DNA of 64,000 bases from Numida meleagris (taxonomy: Eukaryota > Chordata > Aves > Galliformes > Numididae). Numbering within the stretch: the stretch's first letter is position 1; each line of letters opens with the position of its first letter. Location of the stretch: positions 39,855,532 through 39,919,531 of the forward strand of contig NC_034410.1 of the NCBI RefSeq assembly GCF_002078875.1, read 5' to 3'. The translations under genes were made by a program, and so were the position numbers. The notes beneath the pieces are model-generated. The model saw only the letters and a list, made by a program, of their open reading frames with translations. It searched no databases and was not told the DNA's origin. This document shows, piece by piece, positions 47,706-62,494 of this stretch.

Positions 47706-50700
47706 CTGCAGTTCTGCTTGGATAGAGATGGCAGTTATTTTGCATAACGGATTTTTTTGTCTTCAAAAGTACGCTACTTGGTAAACAGTCCTCTCCATTT
47801 CAGATCAAATATTCCAAACTGCACCCCAACAAATCACTGAATACATACATAACTGTACAGTGCTAACATGAAGGCAAAATATGGGCTCGGTAATTGTTTT
47901 TGCACAACTTGTCAGTTGGTTGAGTCAAACACCAACAAAGACTCTTGGTTGGGAACACTCCTGGTTACGCACACCAGCATACAGACTTGCAACACACATT
48001 CTCTTAAATACTGAATAACTTTGCAACAATACAAGTTCTCCTACTTCCCCTGCAGTTTGTGTGTGTTGAACCCTCTAACAGCACATGAGGTAACTAAGAG
48101 CTCTACTCTTCCATTCTTATTCACACTAGCTGTGGGCTGAGAAAACAACGACACAGTGATAGTACTCAGAAGACGCCGTGCCCAGCAGGTATCATACTGA
48201 GCACCATATTGACACAGAGAAGAAAAAGAAACTCCTTCATCCCTGTCCTTGACAAGAACCCCCATGTGACTTCTACTCATGGAATAAAGGCAGTACAAGT
48301 GCAAAGGGAGAAGTGAATTGTTAATATACTTTCTCAAGCTTTTCTTTAAATTCAAATCCCTATGGCAACTTTTAGCCTTTATTGATGTTCCATCAGAGTT
48401 ATTTCATCTTTTGTATCATCCTATTGATCCTCTTCATCTCAACACCCAGTGCTCCACAATCCATCATCCCCAGATGTACTGTAGCACAAACAGAGACCAT
48501 GAAAGCAAAAACATTTAGAGCTTCAGCAATATGAGGGGCTGTAAATATACTGCATTTCAGTAGGTCTTCTCTCGTGGTGAGGAAAGGTAGAAGATCTCAT
48601 TTTCATTATCTGTCATTATGTCATTCATCCTCCATGCGAATGAAGTTGTCCTCTTAATATTTGCTTTGAAGTGCATCTTTCTCTTTCTGAAGGCAAAACA
48701 AACTCATCCTACTTAAAAAGAAAGCAAACCTGAACTAAACTAAAAACAATCTTGCAGGTTTTTGACAGAATTATTTTTGGAAAGGTTTCCCATCAAGTAT
48801 TTTGCATGTTCTATTTGCTAATGCGATGCAGTTAGTATAAGAAGACTACCACGAATCCTGTCCACAGCAAGCAGTAAGGAACAGAATATAAGCACAAATG
48901 CTTAAGTATGTGTCTCACAAAAGAGCCATTAAATGATGCATAGATGCTAAGGCTGGGACTTGAGGAGCACTGGGTCTGACTGCTAAGTGAAAGTAAAGGC
49001 AGCTACCGATTTGCTGCAGAAAAATCAGACCTATATGGAACTAATTACCTAGTAGGGAGTTCAATGAGTTCAATTCCCACTGAAGTCAATGAGAACTGGG
49101 GATGTTCAAATATCAGAAAGAGCTGCACAGCCCCATTCAGGATAGGTTCCTAGGAAAGCAATTTAGTGAGAGCAAGATTGCTTCACCAGTCCAATTATTT
49201 TTACAACGAAACTTACTTCAAATTGTAAACCTAATTCTTTATGTTGCCTGTCACTGGAACAGTCTCAGAATTTTAAGTGTAATGTATCCTAAAACTTAAG
49301 TTCTCTTCTCTCCTTTGTTCTCCTCGTCCTGGAGATCACTATTTAAAAAGATCACTTCAGGGGTGCTTTAGCTACCAGACATGCCAGAAAGGTGAGGAGG
49401 GAGCACAGTGAGCAGAAGGCCCTCCTCCAGCAGGGCTGCTACAACAGGAGAGCCACAGGATGGACCTGTGCATCATGGCCTCGCCGTGCAGACCCACACA
49501 GGGGGTTTAGCATCTCATGCTGCCTGGCTTCCTCCCTCACTTTTTATAGCGGAGGTTTTATGAGCTATAGCAACAAGGACATAGTAGTTTGGATCATTCT
49601 CCGTTTACCTGGATGATGGAATAGCCTTTTCCCCTACTCCCTGCCAGCACTCAACCACACCATAAACACCAGAAAATTTTAGCCCAAAATTTAAGCTGTT
49701 CCTATCAAGAGTTCAGACTGCAGCTGACCCATACTTAACATTCATGTGGAAGGTGCCAGTGTTCCTTCTCAGCCTGTACACACACACACAGGGCAGTGTG
49801 ATGAACAGCAGGGCCAGCACGGACACTGCAGCTGGAGTATCTACATGTACCAAGAGGATGGGAAAAGCAGCATATTTCCCTCTCCGCATCTCAAGTATCC
49901 TTGAGAAGTTCTGTGCAATTGTATTACAGGGTGATACCTTAAAAGCCACTGTGCTTCCCACAACTGACTCCTCAGAGGGAATTAAAGCAGGTCTCTCCAA
50001 CACTTGAGGAATTCCCACCAGGTTCAGGCCACAGCCATGCTTCAGCAGCTATCACGGACTGATTCATCAACAGAACCAACCACTTTCTCAGCAGGAAAAA
50101 CATAAGCCTATTGTCTCCAAGAGCTAGTTCCCAAGTCTGGATGCTTAAAATCCTCTTAGAGTATTTGATGAAATGCCTATTTGAGATCACTTATTCATCT
50201 ATCAGCTAGCAAGGTCTCCAAAACCATTCTCACCGTGGTCGTGCTATGTAAACATGGTTCTTCAGCTATGATAATTTCCTAGCACATGGATTTATTCTGT
50301 AAAGAAAAATCTCCAGAGCAGCTCTGCTGAACAGATGATATTCTTGCCCCAGCACTCTTGTCATACAGTATAAGGCTTTTGATGTCATTCACTGTAAGAT
50401 GCCTCCTGTTGAACAGCCTTAGAACAGATTTGCAGAATTTCATTATAAATTAAAAAAAAAACAACAAACAAATGAAGAAAAACCCCACAGGTGCTTAGCT
50501 TTGTTAAAATCCCACAATCCCATTAACTTCTAAAATACATAGCCCACTATTACCAGCATATAGTTTAATTCCTATATTTAGTTCAAAGCAACAACAACAA
50601 AAAGATGTAATGTCCATCTTTTGTTCATGAGGTAAATCCACTGGGCTCCCAACCCCACCTGTGCTTGTGCTACTGGGTATGGATAGCCAAATAAGTTGCC

Positions 50701-52217
50701 CTAAGGAGGACAAGAATTTCCCAGCAGATAGGCTACCTTGTTCATCTTGCTCAGCTAAAGCAAGGAGCACCTACTGGTTTTAATTAGCTTCTTATTCTTG
50801 TGCTCTAGTGCTGTCTCCGGCAGTTGCAATTAATAGATACCTTGAAAGGGCAAGAAAGATCAGATATGTCCAACCTTGGACTTGAATTTCTTTCTCAGTG
50901 CCTTTCGTTAAACAATAATGGATCTCTTTTACACCTAATCCAGTATTTTCAAATTGTCCCATCACAAATTATTTTCTATGCCTCTAACACTGTACTTCTG
51001 TTACCAGAATGCTAGACACACTGCTGCAATTCTCACGGACTCCAGCCGTATTGGTCTAGTCATATCAGTTACTGACATAACGCAACAGTTTTTCCAAACC
51101 ATGGGCAATAGCTTTTAAATGTTGTACTGCCTTTATTTAAATACTAAGGCATAAAGAATAAGTTACAAATTGATAACCGTGCTGGCTAAAAAAATAATAA
51201 TCTACTAAGCAATGAATTTACAAAAAGACATTGCCTGAAGGCAAAAATACATAAATTTGACAATTAGCATAACTGAAAATATAGCATTAGCCAGAAAAAT
51301 AGAGAAACCAGAAAAGTGTAAAGTTTTCCAAATGTTCAAAACAGAAGTATTTTGAATAGCTGTATGAAAACCATTTTTTCAGTTGGAAATTGACCCATTT
51401 TATTTCAGGGAGTAGAAAAGAACTGAGGAAACTGAAACCAAGCAAACTGCTTTATTTCAGTACATCTGAAAACAAAAATTATTTCTGGTCAACTAAAAAC
51501 AAGAATTCCTTTCAGTTTCTTAGTTCAGCAGCCAAACAAAAAAATCCATTATTTGCACAGCCATAAATACATAGTCAAAAGTGCTGACACTGCTTAACTA
51601 AAACAACTGTAGACTTTTCGCCCCTAGAAAAGACAGAAAGGATGAGAAATTTTGTGGGATTGCATGTTTTGTCGGCAAAAATTGGCTGGGAATTGCATGT
51701 GAATAGCTTTAAGTAGTGTGGTTGACTCTAATCTTGCTAGCCTAGGAAGTACTGCAAAGTCAGAATGTATCAGTAAAAACTAGTGTTAATAATGGTAAAT
51801 TTTATCAGCAGCATTTTTCTGAGAGCTCCCAGTTCACCACACACCTACCCAACAAAAAGCTGAAGAGCTCCTCCAGCTCCTGGCAGCAGTAACTCACAGT
51901 CACATAACCCATTCTGCTCCTTCTGAAATCATTTCAAAATTGCCAGAGACAGAAATGGAAGCAGAATGCAATTAGCTAAATTTCATCCTTCCTTTTTCAG
52001 GTGGCAGTTTGCAAAAAGCCTTTGCTAGAGAAAACCACACTTGCAGTAAATCAATAACCTTTCCACGGATCCACAAAAGCAGGCAAGACATTGTTGGAAG
52101 GATAGCAGTGTATTAGCAGATCAAACTATTTCTCTTCCTCAAATACTGCCTTTATGAAACTTTCAGAGGTACTGAATGCTGCACTAAAAATTGGTAGAAA
52201 AGATGTAGCTAGAAGAC

Positions 52218-52234
52218 AAAAAAAAAAAAAAAAA
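52218..52234. repeat. poly(A) run of 17
   Basis: A mononucleotide run inside the GADL1 intron without an attached element. Confidence 0.85.
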
Positions 52235-55200
52235 CATTGCCTTTTGTACAAAATGGAAAGATCACATTCTCATAATTTCACAAAAATGGAAAACACATTT
52301 TATGTTCTTGCCTCAATTATTTCTTGCAATGAAAGACAAGTTTATGTAGAACAGTCTCTCTCATCTGACCACAAAAATTCACTTTGACTACCCCAGAAGG
52401 GGCAAATTTGTATTTGGAAGTTCATGGTTTTTACTTAAAGGGTAATTTTTTGGCAATTCAAAAGTCTGACAAGTTACACTTCTTGCAAGAAATGGTAAGT
52501 TCAGATTCATGCATATTCATGCAATTGCAACAAAAAGTAAACAAAAATCCAACTCATTTAAGTATTTGGACACAATTTTAAATTTGTACATATTGCAAAA
52601 TATTGCAGTGTATCTTTACAATGTGTCTTTCCTATCTGGCCTGAAGGATAGCAAAGTAGTTGTAGAACTGGATAGACTCAACAAATAGGATTGGTCCTTA
52701 ACCCTACCAGAGACTGTTTGGGTTGTCTCAAACAAATGACTCAATCTCTTTTGGGTGACATGCTTATTCCCTTCACAAGGAGCCTATGACTCTTTAGGGC
52801 AGTGAGACCTCTCTGTGCTCATATATCTATTGTAATTGACCCCAAAATCTCATGGGTGTTTTGTACACTAGTATGATATTTATTTGATAATTTTTGTGCC
52901 AAACATCTGTCACAGCATATCTGCCTCCTTTCCCAATGAGTGCAGAAAATAACGTTGATATCAATGATACCAGTTAGCATGAAGTGAGAACTGTGGCTGA
53001 TATTTTAGTATCAATCATTGGATGCCATACAAGTCAACAAAGCACTCTGGATGGCTGTAATCACAAAACTAGCTAAATACTATAAATATTTGGAAGTAAT
53101 AGTGCTTTCAACATATTAGAACACTTAGAAAGCATATCCTTCACTGTTAAATATCTTCTCTTGCCTTGTGCTTCAAAATCAGTTGCTGGCTTTAAAACGA
53201 TAGGCTTTTTTTTCCTTTTGGTGATAATTAAAAACAAACTTAGACGATTTGTCAGCTGTCACCCCAACTGGGACAATCGAAATACCAAATATTTGCACAC
53301 CCAATCACAGCTTTGTTCCTGTAGCCAAGGAGCTCTGTAAAACCCAAACATGTTTTTCTTTTGTCTAGAATTTGTTCTGGGCCCACATCCCTAAACCACT
53401 AATAAATTATTGCTGTATGCTGTTGCGCCAGTGTTCCCCTTGTGCCACACCATGCAACAAAAGGAGAAATAAGCGCATTTGTCAAAATAACAGTAACCAC
53501 TTCCACATTCTTCAGAACAACTAACATATCAAAGGAGACCAGATGCTGCAGTATTTTTGCCCTGATGCAGACATTTTTCATGCACCTTCAGTGCAGGGCT
53601 GTGTAGCATGTCTACACTATCAGATTTTGAATATTATCTTCTCTCCAGTTACTTTTTGCCAGAAGATCCACTAATGAACACCACAAATCACTGCAAACGA
53701 CCTGACTAATAGGAGATGGCAGGTTGGCTTCAGATTTTGATTGCCTTGAATGACTTCTTTAGCCAGTTATTTATGCAACAAAAAATTGCCTTCAGCTTAA
53801 GGCTTTTACATTAAGGGTACTGGCTTCTGAAAAGAAGGAAGCAGAACCAACAGAACCCACAAATCAGCACTAGGAGATGTTTGTGTATGTTTTCACTTAT
53901 AGCTGAAATTTACATTGGCAAACACCACTATTTTCCAGGGGCACAGTTCCATGACTTCTTCCTAAGTACATGCATCTTTTCAAGACAATTCAAGTGATTC
54001 TTTATTATTATTAATTATATTCCTTACTATTTCTCACATTTCTGTGTTGCTTTAGCAAAGTTTTACTAGCAAGCCATGAGGAAAATCTAGGTATTGAGAA
54101 ACCATGAAAGGCATGTGCACTCTTATCTGTTTAAAGAGCAGCAAGAGACTTGAGCGTTACTGGTTTTATGAAAACAATTGTTTTAAATGTTTTCACAGTG
54201 TACATGAAGTTCTTCTGTGCAACACTTTAAGTTCCCATTTTAGTGACTAGATTTTCCATTCTTTCAACCCTGCCAAAGACAAGATCCCCCTTCTCCATGC
54301 AGGATGAAAGGGCAGCTTGTCATCTTGAAAGCAAGAGCAACTAACAGAAAAACATCCTTTTTAGTTTGTATGCATAGGGATGAGCTTCTGTTCTTCTTCT
54401 CCACTGGGGAAAAGGATGACAGTGCGATGAGAATGTCTGGGGCTGGGAGGAGCACTTTACACTAGAAAGATTACATTATTTGGCGACACAATTTCAAAAG
54501 CTCAGCACATTCTTGGAGTAGAAGAACGAATGTCACTGCAGAATGTTGGAATGATTCCCAGCTGTTAACACCTTATTTTCTACTTACACAGGTCAGATTC
54601 TGGCATAAAGTAGCGCTTTCTGTATTTGTATTACAGTACGTACTGAAGAACAGTAATGAACCTTTGCTCATAGTCTTTAACCAGTTCTAAGGGGGGATAG
54701 GCAGGGATATTCTGCCAGAACCCAGACTGCTACCACAAAAGCAAGGCTGCTATCTGATTTGACCACCTAATGTAACAAAGAAAATGACACCTTTCCCCCT
54801 CCATTCTGTGAAACACAGGACTGTCATTTATTATAATTGTTTTGTCTACCTGAAACTAATTTGTTTAAAGCCTAATCTTGACATGAAATAATGGCTACCA
54901 AACCTTTCCAGATGGAATCCTACCAAAGTCATCACTTCTCCCATGTTCATTCCAGCTCAGCTTTTCTCTCCTCCTCATCCCCAGTAAGCATATTTTCCTT
55001 TTTTTTTCTTTTTCACAAGTAAAATGCAACATATGTTACAAATCTTTGTGCTTAAATGCATGGACAATCAGGGAACTGAAAGAATAGAACCAGATCCATA
55101 GGGTTTCAGAATCTGCAAATTTTCTAGCAGTCTCAACGGGTGTAAAGCGAAGGGAAAATAATAGTTTGCACCCACCACTGTTTGGAATTCAAAAAAAAAA

Positions 55201-56574
55201 AAACAAAGAATACGCAATTATGATTAAAAGGAGATAGATTATTTCTGATCCTTAGAAAACTTGAAGGCAGTTGGTGGGGGAAAGGCACGCTGGGCTCAAC
55301 GTTTACCATCTGTCTTGCAGAGATTTGCAGCAATATAGTTACCTCAAAAAGGAATATATGGAATAAAAAAAATCTGTTAACATTGGGCCTAATCTACATC
55401 CCTATAGCTAAGGCTCAGCATTCAGAGGCATGGATTAAATCTTCTAATCCTGTATACCGAATTGATCCAAGAACTTCCTTTCTCCAGCCTGGCCTACGGA
55501 CCATGGCCAATGCCACAATTTCCTCCAGTGCCACACCGACCACTAAATCACACCAATAAGGTAAAAGTACTACCATTTGAAATAGAAGAATAGCACAGTG
55601 AAAAAAACGTGAAAGATTTACACATATTTTGCTAGGCTTCTGCACAGCACACCTATTTTTACAAGAGAGAATGTGCACACAAGAACAATCTTTTGATCTT
55701 AAGCAGTTATGATCTACTGTAAAAAATTAATCCACTAAAGTCTACTGGATCTCACTTCCTTTACTGTAAAGGTTCCAGAGAATTCAATAAATACAAATAA
55801 TTTTTCTACATAATTTATAAAGCCTCCTGTTCATTGGTGGCTCAGGAAGATTCTCTACATTAATCAGCATTCACCTACAGAAGTCTGCCATTGAAGATAA
55901 CTGGGAGTTTTATATCTGACATCACCTGGAGCAGAGTTAAGACTATCGCACGTTTCCTTAGAACTCTATTAAATTTGAAAGGAAGGTCTAAATATTCTAC
56001 TGAATGGATATCAGTCTCAATAATTTTCTACTGTTTTTAGAGGAACTCTTCTTGGTTATGAGAAATTTTGTAAGACTTGTAGATATTTCTGACCACAGTG
56101 ATCCCTTTAGAGATTATCAAGAAGTTCCTACCCTGTAGGCATGAAAAAGAAACACTTTCCATCTCAATCCTCTTGACATGCCGACAGCTAGGAAGGAACC
56201 TATGCTTAAATATCTGAAGTACAAAATGAAATCTAAAGTACTACTGAAAACTTTGTACGTCAGTACACATCAAGGACCACTACTCACAGCATTACGCAAA
56301 ATACAAAGACTGCTTAACTGAGCAGATGATGCAAACTACACGATTGATTGTTTCTGGTCATTTCAGAAATTTCTGTTTCTCAAGCAAGAGCAAAGAATGG
56401 CAGCTTTATGTGAAGAAAGGACAAAGGATGTAGACTCCAACTCTTTTTCTCTTCTCTTTACAAATTCAGGGCTTTCTTGCAACTTCCTCTAAGAAGCGTT
56501 TGATGCAGCAGAAAGGAAGTGCAGATCTCCTCTCCTCATTCTGATGTCGGTGGCAGGAAACAAAAGAGTGCTAA

Positions 56575-56780
56575 CATAATAACTAAATAGTCATTTAAGT
56601 GCAGGCAAGCTTAAGATTTATTGACCTGAGAGCAAAAGGTCAATATTTATGCAGAGAACAATAAATCTTAATACTTGGTTCTAACAGATGTTAATCTAAA
56701 GTATTATTAAATCCATCTCATTAAAGCTAATTAGATTGTGTGTCCTCATGAGTCTTATTGCCAATAGTCATTAGTATTGC
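56575..56780. promoter_or_regulatory. candidate regulatory element with nested inverted repeats
   Basis: A unique AT-rich block in the GADL1 intron. It holds a perfect 13-bp inverted repeat (TTAAGATTTATTG at 56,611-56,623, CAATAAATCTTAA at 56,659-56,671). An overlapping 9-bp inverted repeat (TATTGACCT at 56,619-56,627, AGGTCAATA at 56,637-56,645) contains two everted AGGTCA nuclear-receptor half-sites spaced by nine bases. Homeodomain-type cores follow (CTAATTAG near 56,730). The regulatory role is inferred from motif content only. Confidence 0.3.
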
Positions 56781-59478
56781 ATGGGTCATAATTACTACAC
56801 TTTTGATAATTGAATCAAATAATTTCCAATAAAACTAAATACTTGTGGATGGAAATACTTTTTTTTTCCCTCTACTATGACTGTATTGAAGTAAATTTTA
56901 TTGCTTTTTCTTTCATATTGCTGTAGACTTTCCTTCCATTCTTCAGCTAGGATCAACAGAGCTAAGATTTCAAAAGCTCTGTTTGAGCTATACCACTTGG
57001 TATAGCTGGTACTCCTCCAGCCACATCCATCCACCAGGCAGGTGAGAAGCAACGACACAGATCAGTAAATAGCCGCTGTCAGGAAAAAGAAAAAATGAAA
57101 ATAGAAAAGAGCCAAAATTCTATGTATAAATGAAAAATTCCTCTTATTTTGGAGATCTACTGTTTTCTAGGCCCACATGTGAGTGTAGTTCACAGATAAG
57201 GAAATACTATCATCATTATCTAAATTCTTGGAAGGAAATTAGGCACACAAAAAGGAAGTAATAACCAGGATCTTAACCACATCCCTAGGCCAAAGCTAGA
57301 TGTCAGTCAGGTACATTAGTGATTTCATGAGCGGGATGGCCTATTTTTAGTGCATATTTGCCTTGCAAATAGTCTTGCAGAACCCACACAAACTCACTGG
57401 CTCAAAGCCGTTTCCTTCAGGAAACTTGCAGTGTAGATGCGAACTCCTCTGGTAGTTAATGCTCCATGCACTCAAAGCACACACTCAGGGCTGGCAACTG
57501 GTTTCAACTTCACTGATTGTGCAGCTTTAGTGTGGACATGGTGGATTACACAACACCAAATCCTGGTTGTTCCATCCTTATGCCACACATTCATTAGTAA
57601 TATAGACTACGATTTATAAATTTCAGCTCCATGTATTGGCTGATACTGATCCTGGATGGTATTTTTCAATCAGGGCCTGCACTGCTTGCAAATGGTGGTT
57701 GCTTACTTCACACAGGGGAAGTAACAGCTTCAGAAGTGCCAGCACTGAACTGTACATCAAGTGTTATCCAGAGACACAGTCTGCAGCACTGAAAGTAAAA
57801 AGTGGAAAGTAAGATTCAACTCCCATCATTTTGGCAGTCTGAACGTTGGACATCTAGCTTACTCATATAGGTTTTTGTCTTCAAGGCAGAAAAAGGTGCA
57901 CCTCCAGAGAGCGATTTATCCTAGAGCTGGCATCTAAGACAGATGGGACCAATTTGGAAAAGCCTCTCTCCTACTCCATGGGCTTCAGGGAACACCTTTT
58001 AGATGGCTAAAACACAGTGAAACAAAACCTATGCAGCCAGTTTATCTTAGATCAAAAATATCTAAGATCTACATTCCTGGACAGGCCTGGGAGCTGCACT
58101 GGTCACAGTGGAGAGAGAAAATATTCAGAGTACAAGCAAAGCCCTGTGCTCCAGTTACTGACACAGGAACTGTGTGTTAGGTGATGAGATGAAAGGCTAA
58201 CCACAGAGAACACAAAGACCCAGCAAGGATCAGAGCAACTATGACTGGCAGAAGAACCCTGGTAACCCGATTAGTGAAAACAGAGCATGCCATATTGAGT
58301 ACTCCTCTGACTATCAAAGGAGAGCACTCACCTCTTTGCGGGTGTGAAACCCACAAAGAGAGATAAATGAACAATTCTCACAGGAATGCCAAGAGAGGAG
58401 TACAGTACTTCTCACAGGATACAGAGGAAACTCTGGGACTGCAGAAAACATATTATGAGATGCTTAGGTGAAAAGACCTAATGTGTGGACAGGGAGAAGT
58501 CAGGGTGGATTAGGGAGAAACAAGTGTGAGGAAACGGAGGGAAAATATATACAGGGCCAACAGAGAGAAACACTGTTGGTCAATATACTCACTTGGCTGA
58601 CCCTTGCACCTGATCACCACAGTCTATCCTATATTCTTATTAAATATTATTTTTGTCTTCTTCTGGATGTGTAAACACTAGGGAACTTCAAGATGGACAA
58701 GCCAACTAGCAGGAAAAGAGTTCAAAGTACCTGTAACCTGACGGCTTTGCAAATCCAGGTACCAGCAACAGAATAGACTGGAGATAGGGAACCACAGTGG
58801 TTTCATACACATCGGGCGGAAAAGGAGGAATCCCCTGGATCCTGAGATCCTGAGAGCACCTGGATTCAGCCACTTTCTGACACTGTACTGCACTGCTTCT
58901 GCTCTGAAGTCTTTTCTTCCGGTCGACAGCTGACAGTTGACAATTTTCTCTGAAGTTGCAGGGACATGTGCTTTGAATCACTTGCTATAAATAAGAACTC
59001 ATTTGCATTTCATCCCAGGAGTGTCCCATTGGTCCCACACATGCATACTGATAATTGGAAAACTCTGCCTTTTAAATGCAGCAGGGAACTTCATCTGCCA
59101 CAAAGTTGAAATGAAGAACTTCAGACCAGGATTAAATTCACATATGCTTTTACCTCATTATCCTATTGTATGTTTGGGTCTCTGAGCTCAAAAACTTAAA
59201 ATACGCAGCGTAAGACAATATGCGGCTTGAAACTTGGATTCTGTTTGAGGGAGAACCATCTTTAACCAAGAACAGCTGCAAGAATACATGCTAATACCAT
59301 ATAATGGGTGTGCCATGGCTCTCCTGATGCTGCTTCCCTTCATACATTCAGAGCCAGTTTTTACAAGTTAAGTGTGTACAAATTCCTTTGGTGTTCTGCT
59401 GCCAAGCTGGCTGCGTGTGCATGCAATGATCCAGTTTTCACATATACACAGACTATCTGCTCGCATATATTCCATCTG

Positions 59479-59538
59479 ATGGCTGGACTAGATGATCTTA
59501 GTGTTCTTTTCCAATCTTAATGTTTCTATGATTCTATG
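59479..59538 (+). mobile_element. CR1 3' tail remnant
   Basis: Sixty bases of the CR1 3' terminus in + orientation: GATGGCTGGACTAGATGATC, then TTCTTTTCCAATCTTAATG and TTTCTATGATTCTATG. Only the last segment is present. Confidence 0.85.
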
Positions 59539-62456
59539 CAAGCAAGTGCATCCATGCAGCTGTGTCGGATCAATTTAGAACAACAGTCAGCCTTACAGAG
59601 GACTCCTCCAAACCCCACAAAACAAGAACACAAGCCAAAGAAAAAGCTCTGTCTAGCACATGGTATAACCTCCATCTCTCCAACATGCTGCAGAGCAATT
59701 GACATAGCCCTTCTGCACCTAGCATGTTCACAGGCTACTGCCCTCCCACAGGCTTCAGACTGTTGTTATTTTACTTCCCTCAGATGATTCTCATTACAAC
59801 AGGGTTGAGTGCTGAATTTAGAAGTGTATGAATCATACCATCAACTCAGTTGCCTGGAATCTGGCTTTGCCATGCATTTCCTCATTGCTACATGGATCAC
59901 TGGTGTAAAACATGCTGTAGCTGCATCAAATTTCTTTTTGCTGCTTTAACTCTACAATTGCCTGTGAGTAGATGGTTTTTAATTGCTCTCCAGCTTACTG
60001 ACAGCTGGTCAGCTGTGCCTTCACTGCCTGCCTCACAGAAGTTGCAATGAGTGGCAAATATTTACCTTGAGGTTATTGCCCAAGAGGACTTTCTCTATCA
60101 AGCTCCTGGGACAAGACCTCAGAACTGAGTGTCTATGTCCTGCTCAGTAAGAAAAACAGAAGACTCTCAATGCTAATTTAAGCCATACATCGTGCACCAT
60201 CAGATCTCCTCCATCTTCCCACAAGTGAAGGTGGCTCAGCAGCACTGTATCTTTTGCCACAGCTGTGTCAGCTAGAGAAGAAGACTGGTTCCACCCCCTT
60301 TTAGCCTCAGGAAAAGGATGCATGCACAAGAGCTACTCCGGGCACTAGTCCGGAGCTGGGCTTTTGTTGCTTTGCTTAGATTCACAGAGGATAAAGAAAC
60401 AACCCACCCATCTATTAAGACATGCTTTAATCTGACATCCTCCTCCTTTCAACTGTTTATTTGAACTATGCTGATGATCCATAATGGCTAAAGTACAGGT
60501 CACAGCAGTCTAGTGTGTTATACTTCCTTCTCACTGAACACTGTACCTTCTACCAACCATCACTCTAAGCAATATTGTACTAGTCTTCCCCATGTCTCTA
60601 ATCAGTCTAAATCCATCTACCATGCTCCAGTGCCTGAAAATTACTCTTCAGCTTTTTAGTAAAAGGAGTGGTTTTGGCTGATTTTCTTCTGTGGATTTCA
60701 TTTTTTTTTCCAGTTACATAATGCAAAATACATCTTGCATTCTTTCCCTTTGAAGCCAGTAGTATTCCCAAGGTACAGGAATACCAGAGCAGTTTTTATA
60801 CTTTTGGAGGGAGCAATGTAGAGGAGGATTCTCCTTCTCCTTTTTAATCGTATAAAAACCTGTAAGCATATTTTCAGAGCAGCGCCCCTCCTTTCCCATT
60901 ACTATCTCATACCAAACACTAGTACTTAATTTCTACATTCAACAACTGGGTTACAGTCCATAGCAACTATTTTGAAAATTGGTGTATTTGAATTTCTGGA
61001 TTGTGTAAGCAACACTAATCCTAGCTTGAAGTTGTGAGGCATTTTACGAATATCTGGTGATGACAATAGCAAAAATAATTCCTATATGTTTATCAACCAA
61101 ATAATTCAAAAGCCTCCGGTTCAATAGGATATTAGAACGTAGCAACACCACTAAACACTTTCACTTGTACTCTAATCTTTAAGAGGACTTTGCTAAGATG
61201 ATTAATTACTCAGGAACAGAGGATAAGTTAGAAGCTGGCAGGAAAAATGGCCAGTCTCATGTGCTTTCATTACCCACTGTCAACTGTGACAGGGAAGCAA
61301 AGACAACACATAACATGGGTTGCTTTTGATCACCATCTAGTGCACGAATTAAGGAGCTGCACAAATTTACGAAGAGACTTTTTGCTTTAAAGTTAAGCAG
61401 CAGTAGGATTAACAGTTCTTTTCATCATTTTTAGAAGACCTCAGACAGGCTTAGGGAACCTGAAAAGTCAGTAATTCCCAGATGCCCCTAGCTGCCTCAT
61501 GAAGGCCAGATATTGTATAATGACACTGTTTTCTAAACAGTAGTGCTGTGACTGTGTTGATCGAGGAACATAAAAGCAAGATCTGCATAGCAAAGTAACA
61601 TCTTTCTTCTTGACAAACTACTTAGTGAGAAAAAGCAACATGATTTAAAGCTAGGAGCCCTTCCATCAAGTCTCAGTGGCCAAACGTTACATTCCTGTCA
61701 CTGTCATTTGATTTTTTGTCAAGATTGTCAGAAATATTCTTTGAAAAATTTTTCACTTGCAAAAATGGATCATGTGTGCTGTTGTAGCTGAACCCCACAT
61801 TCTGATTAATGATGAGGTCAACACTGATTCATGGAAAGGGGACACAACCGCAAGACTGCTAAATCTGTAAAACAACTAGATGGAGTGGACCGCCAATGCC
61901 ATCTGAGGTGATTGTCCATTGCAGCTTTAGCTTTTGATCATTGCAGGTGACTCAGGAAAACGTGGACAATGTTTTCCAACAGCATCAGCCTAGACAGGTC
62001 AAGTGTTGGCTAGCAGCCTTGCCTTTCAGAAAGCATGCTGTGACTCAACACATGGGAAGTCAGTAACTTCACTGAGGAATTTTAAATGGCAAAAATAAAA
62101 CACATCTTTGTTGAAACAGGGTCACACCTTCAGTAGTAAATAATAATAGTGTAATTTTTCATGAAAGACTAGCAGGAGGAATTTCAGGATTTTACAGAAA
62201 GCATACTTCAAAGAAGCCTTTGCCTACAAAAAGCAGATTAGCCTTCTTTTACAAGAACACATATTGTTTTTCCCACACTAAAAAGGCAGGTTAAGGATCA
62301 GGCAGATACTTTAACACTATGACTTACCAGTAGCCGACAGCCACTGTTATACAATATCTGCCCATGCCAAAACCCACACAGAGCCACCAGCCAGAAGGCA
62401 CGTCTTTATGTATCCCTTCATGTCTGAAGTTCAGACCATCAGCTGAACTGTCACAT

Positions 62457-62494
62457 AGAAGGAAAAAAAAAAAAAAAGGGGGGGGAAAAAGAAG
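62457..62494. repeat. polypurine tract with A15 and G8
   Basis: Thirty-eight consecutive purines including 15 A followed by 8 G. It is a simple repeat with triplex-forming potential; its exact length may be affected by sequencing error. Confidence 0.85.

Noticed and set aside
47229..47747. 172-codon + strand open frame
   Set aside because: It is the antisense of the CR1 copy at 46,818-47,605 running into an A-rich repeat.
56795..57058. 87-codon - strand open frame in the GADL1 intron, considered as the missing upstream GADL1 exon
   Set aside because: It lacks the expected YANICFWYIPP-type segment, and no fitting splice sites were seen.
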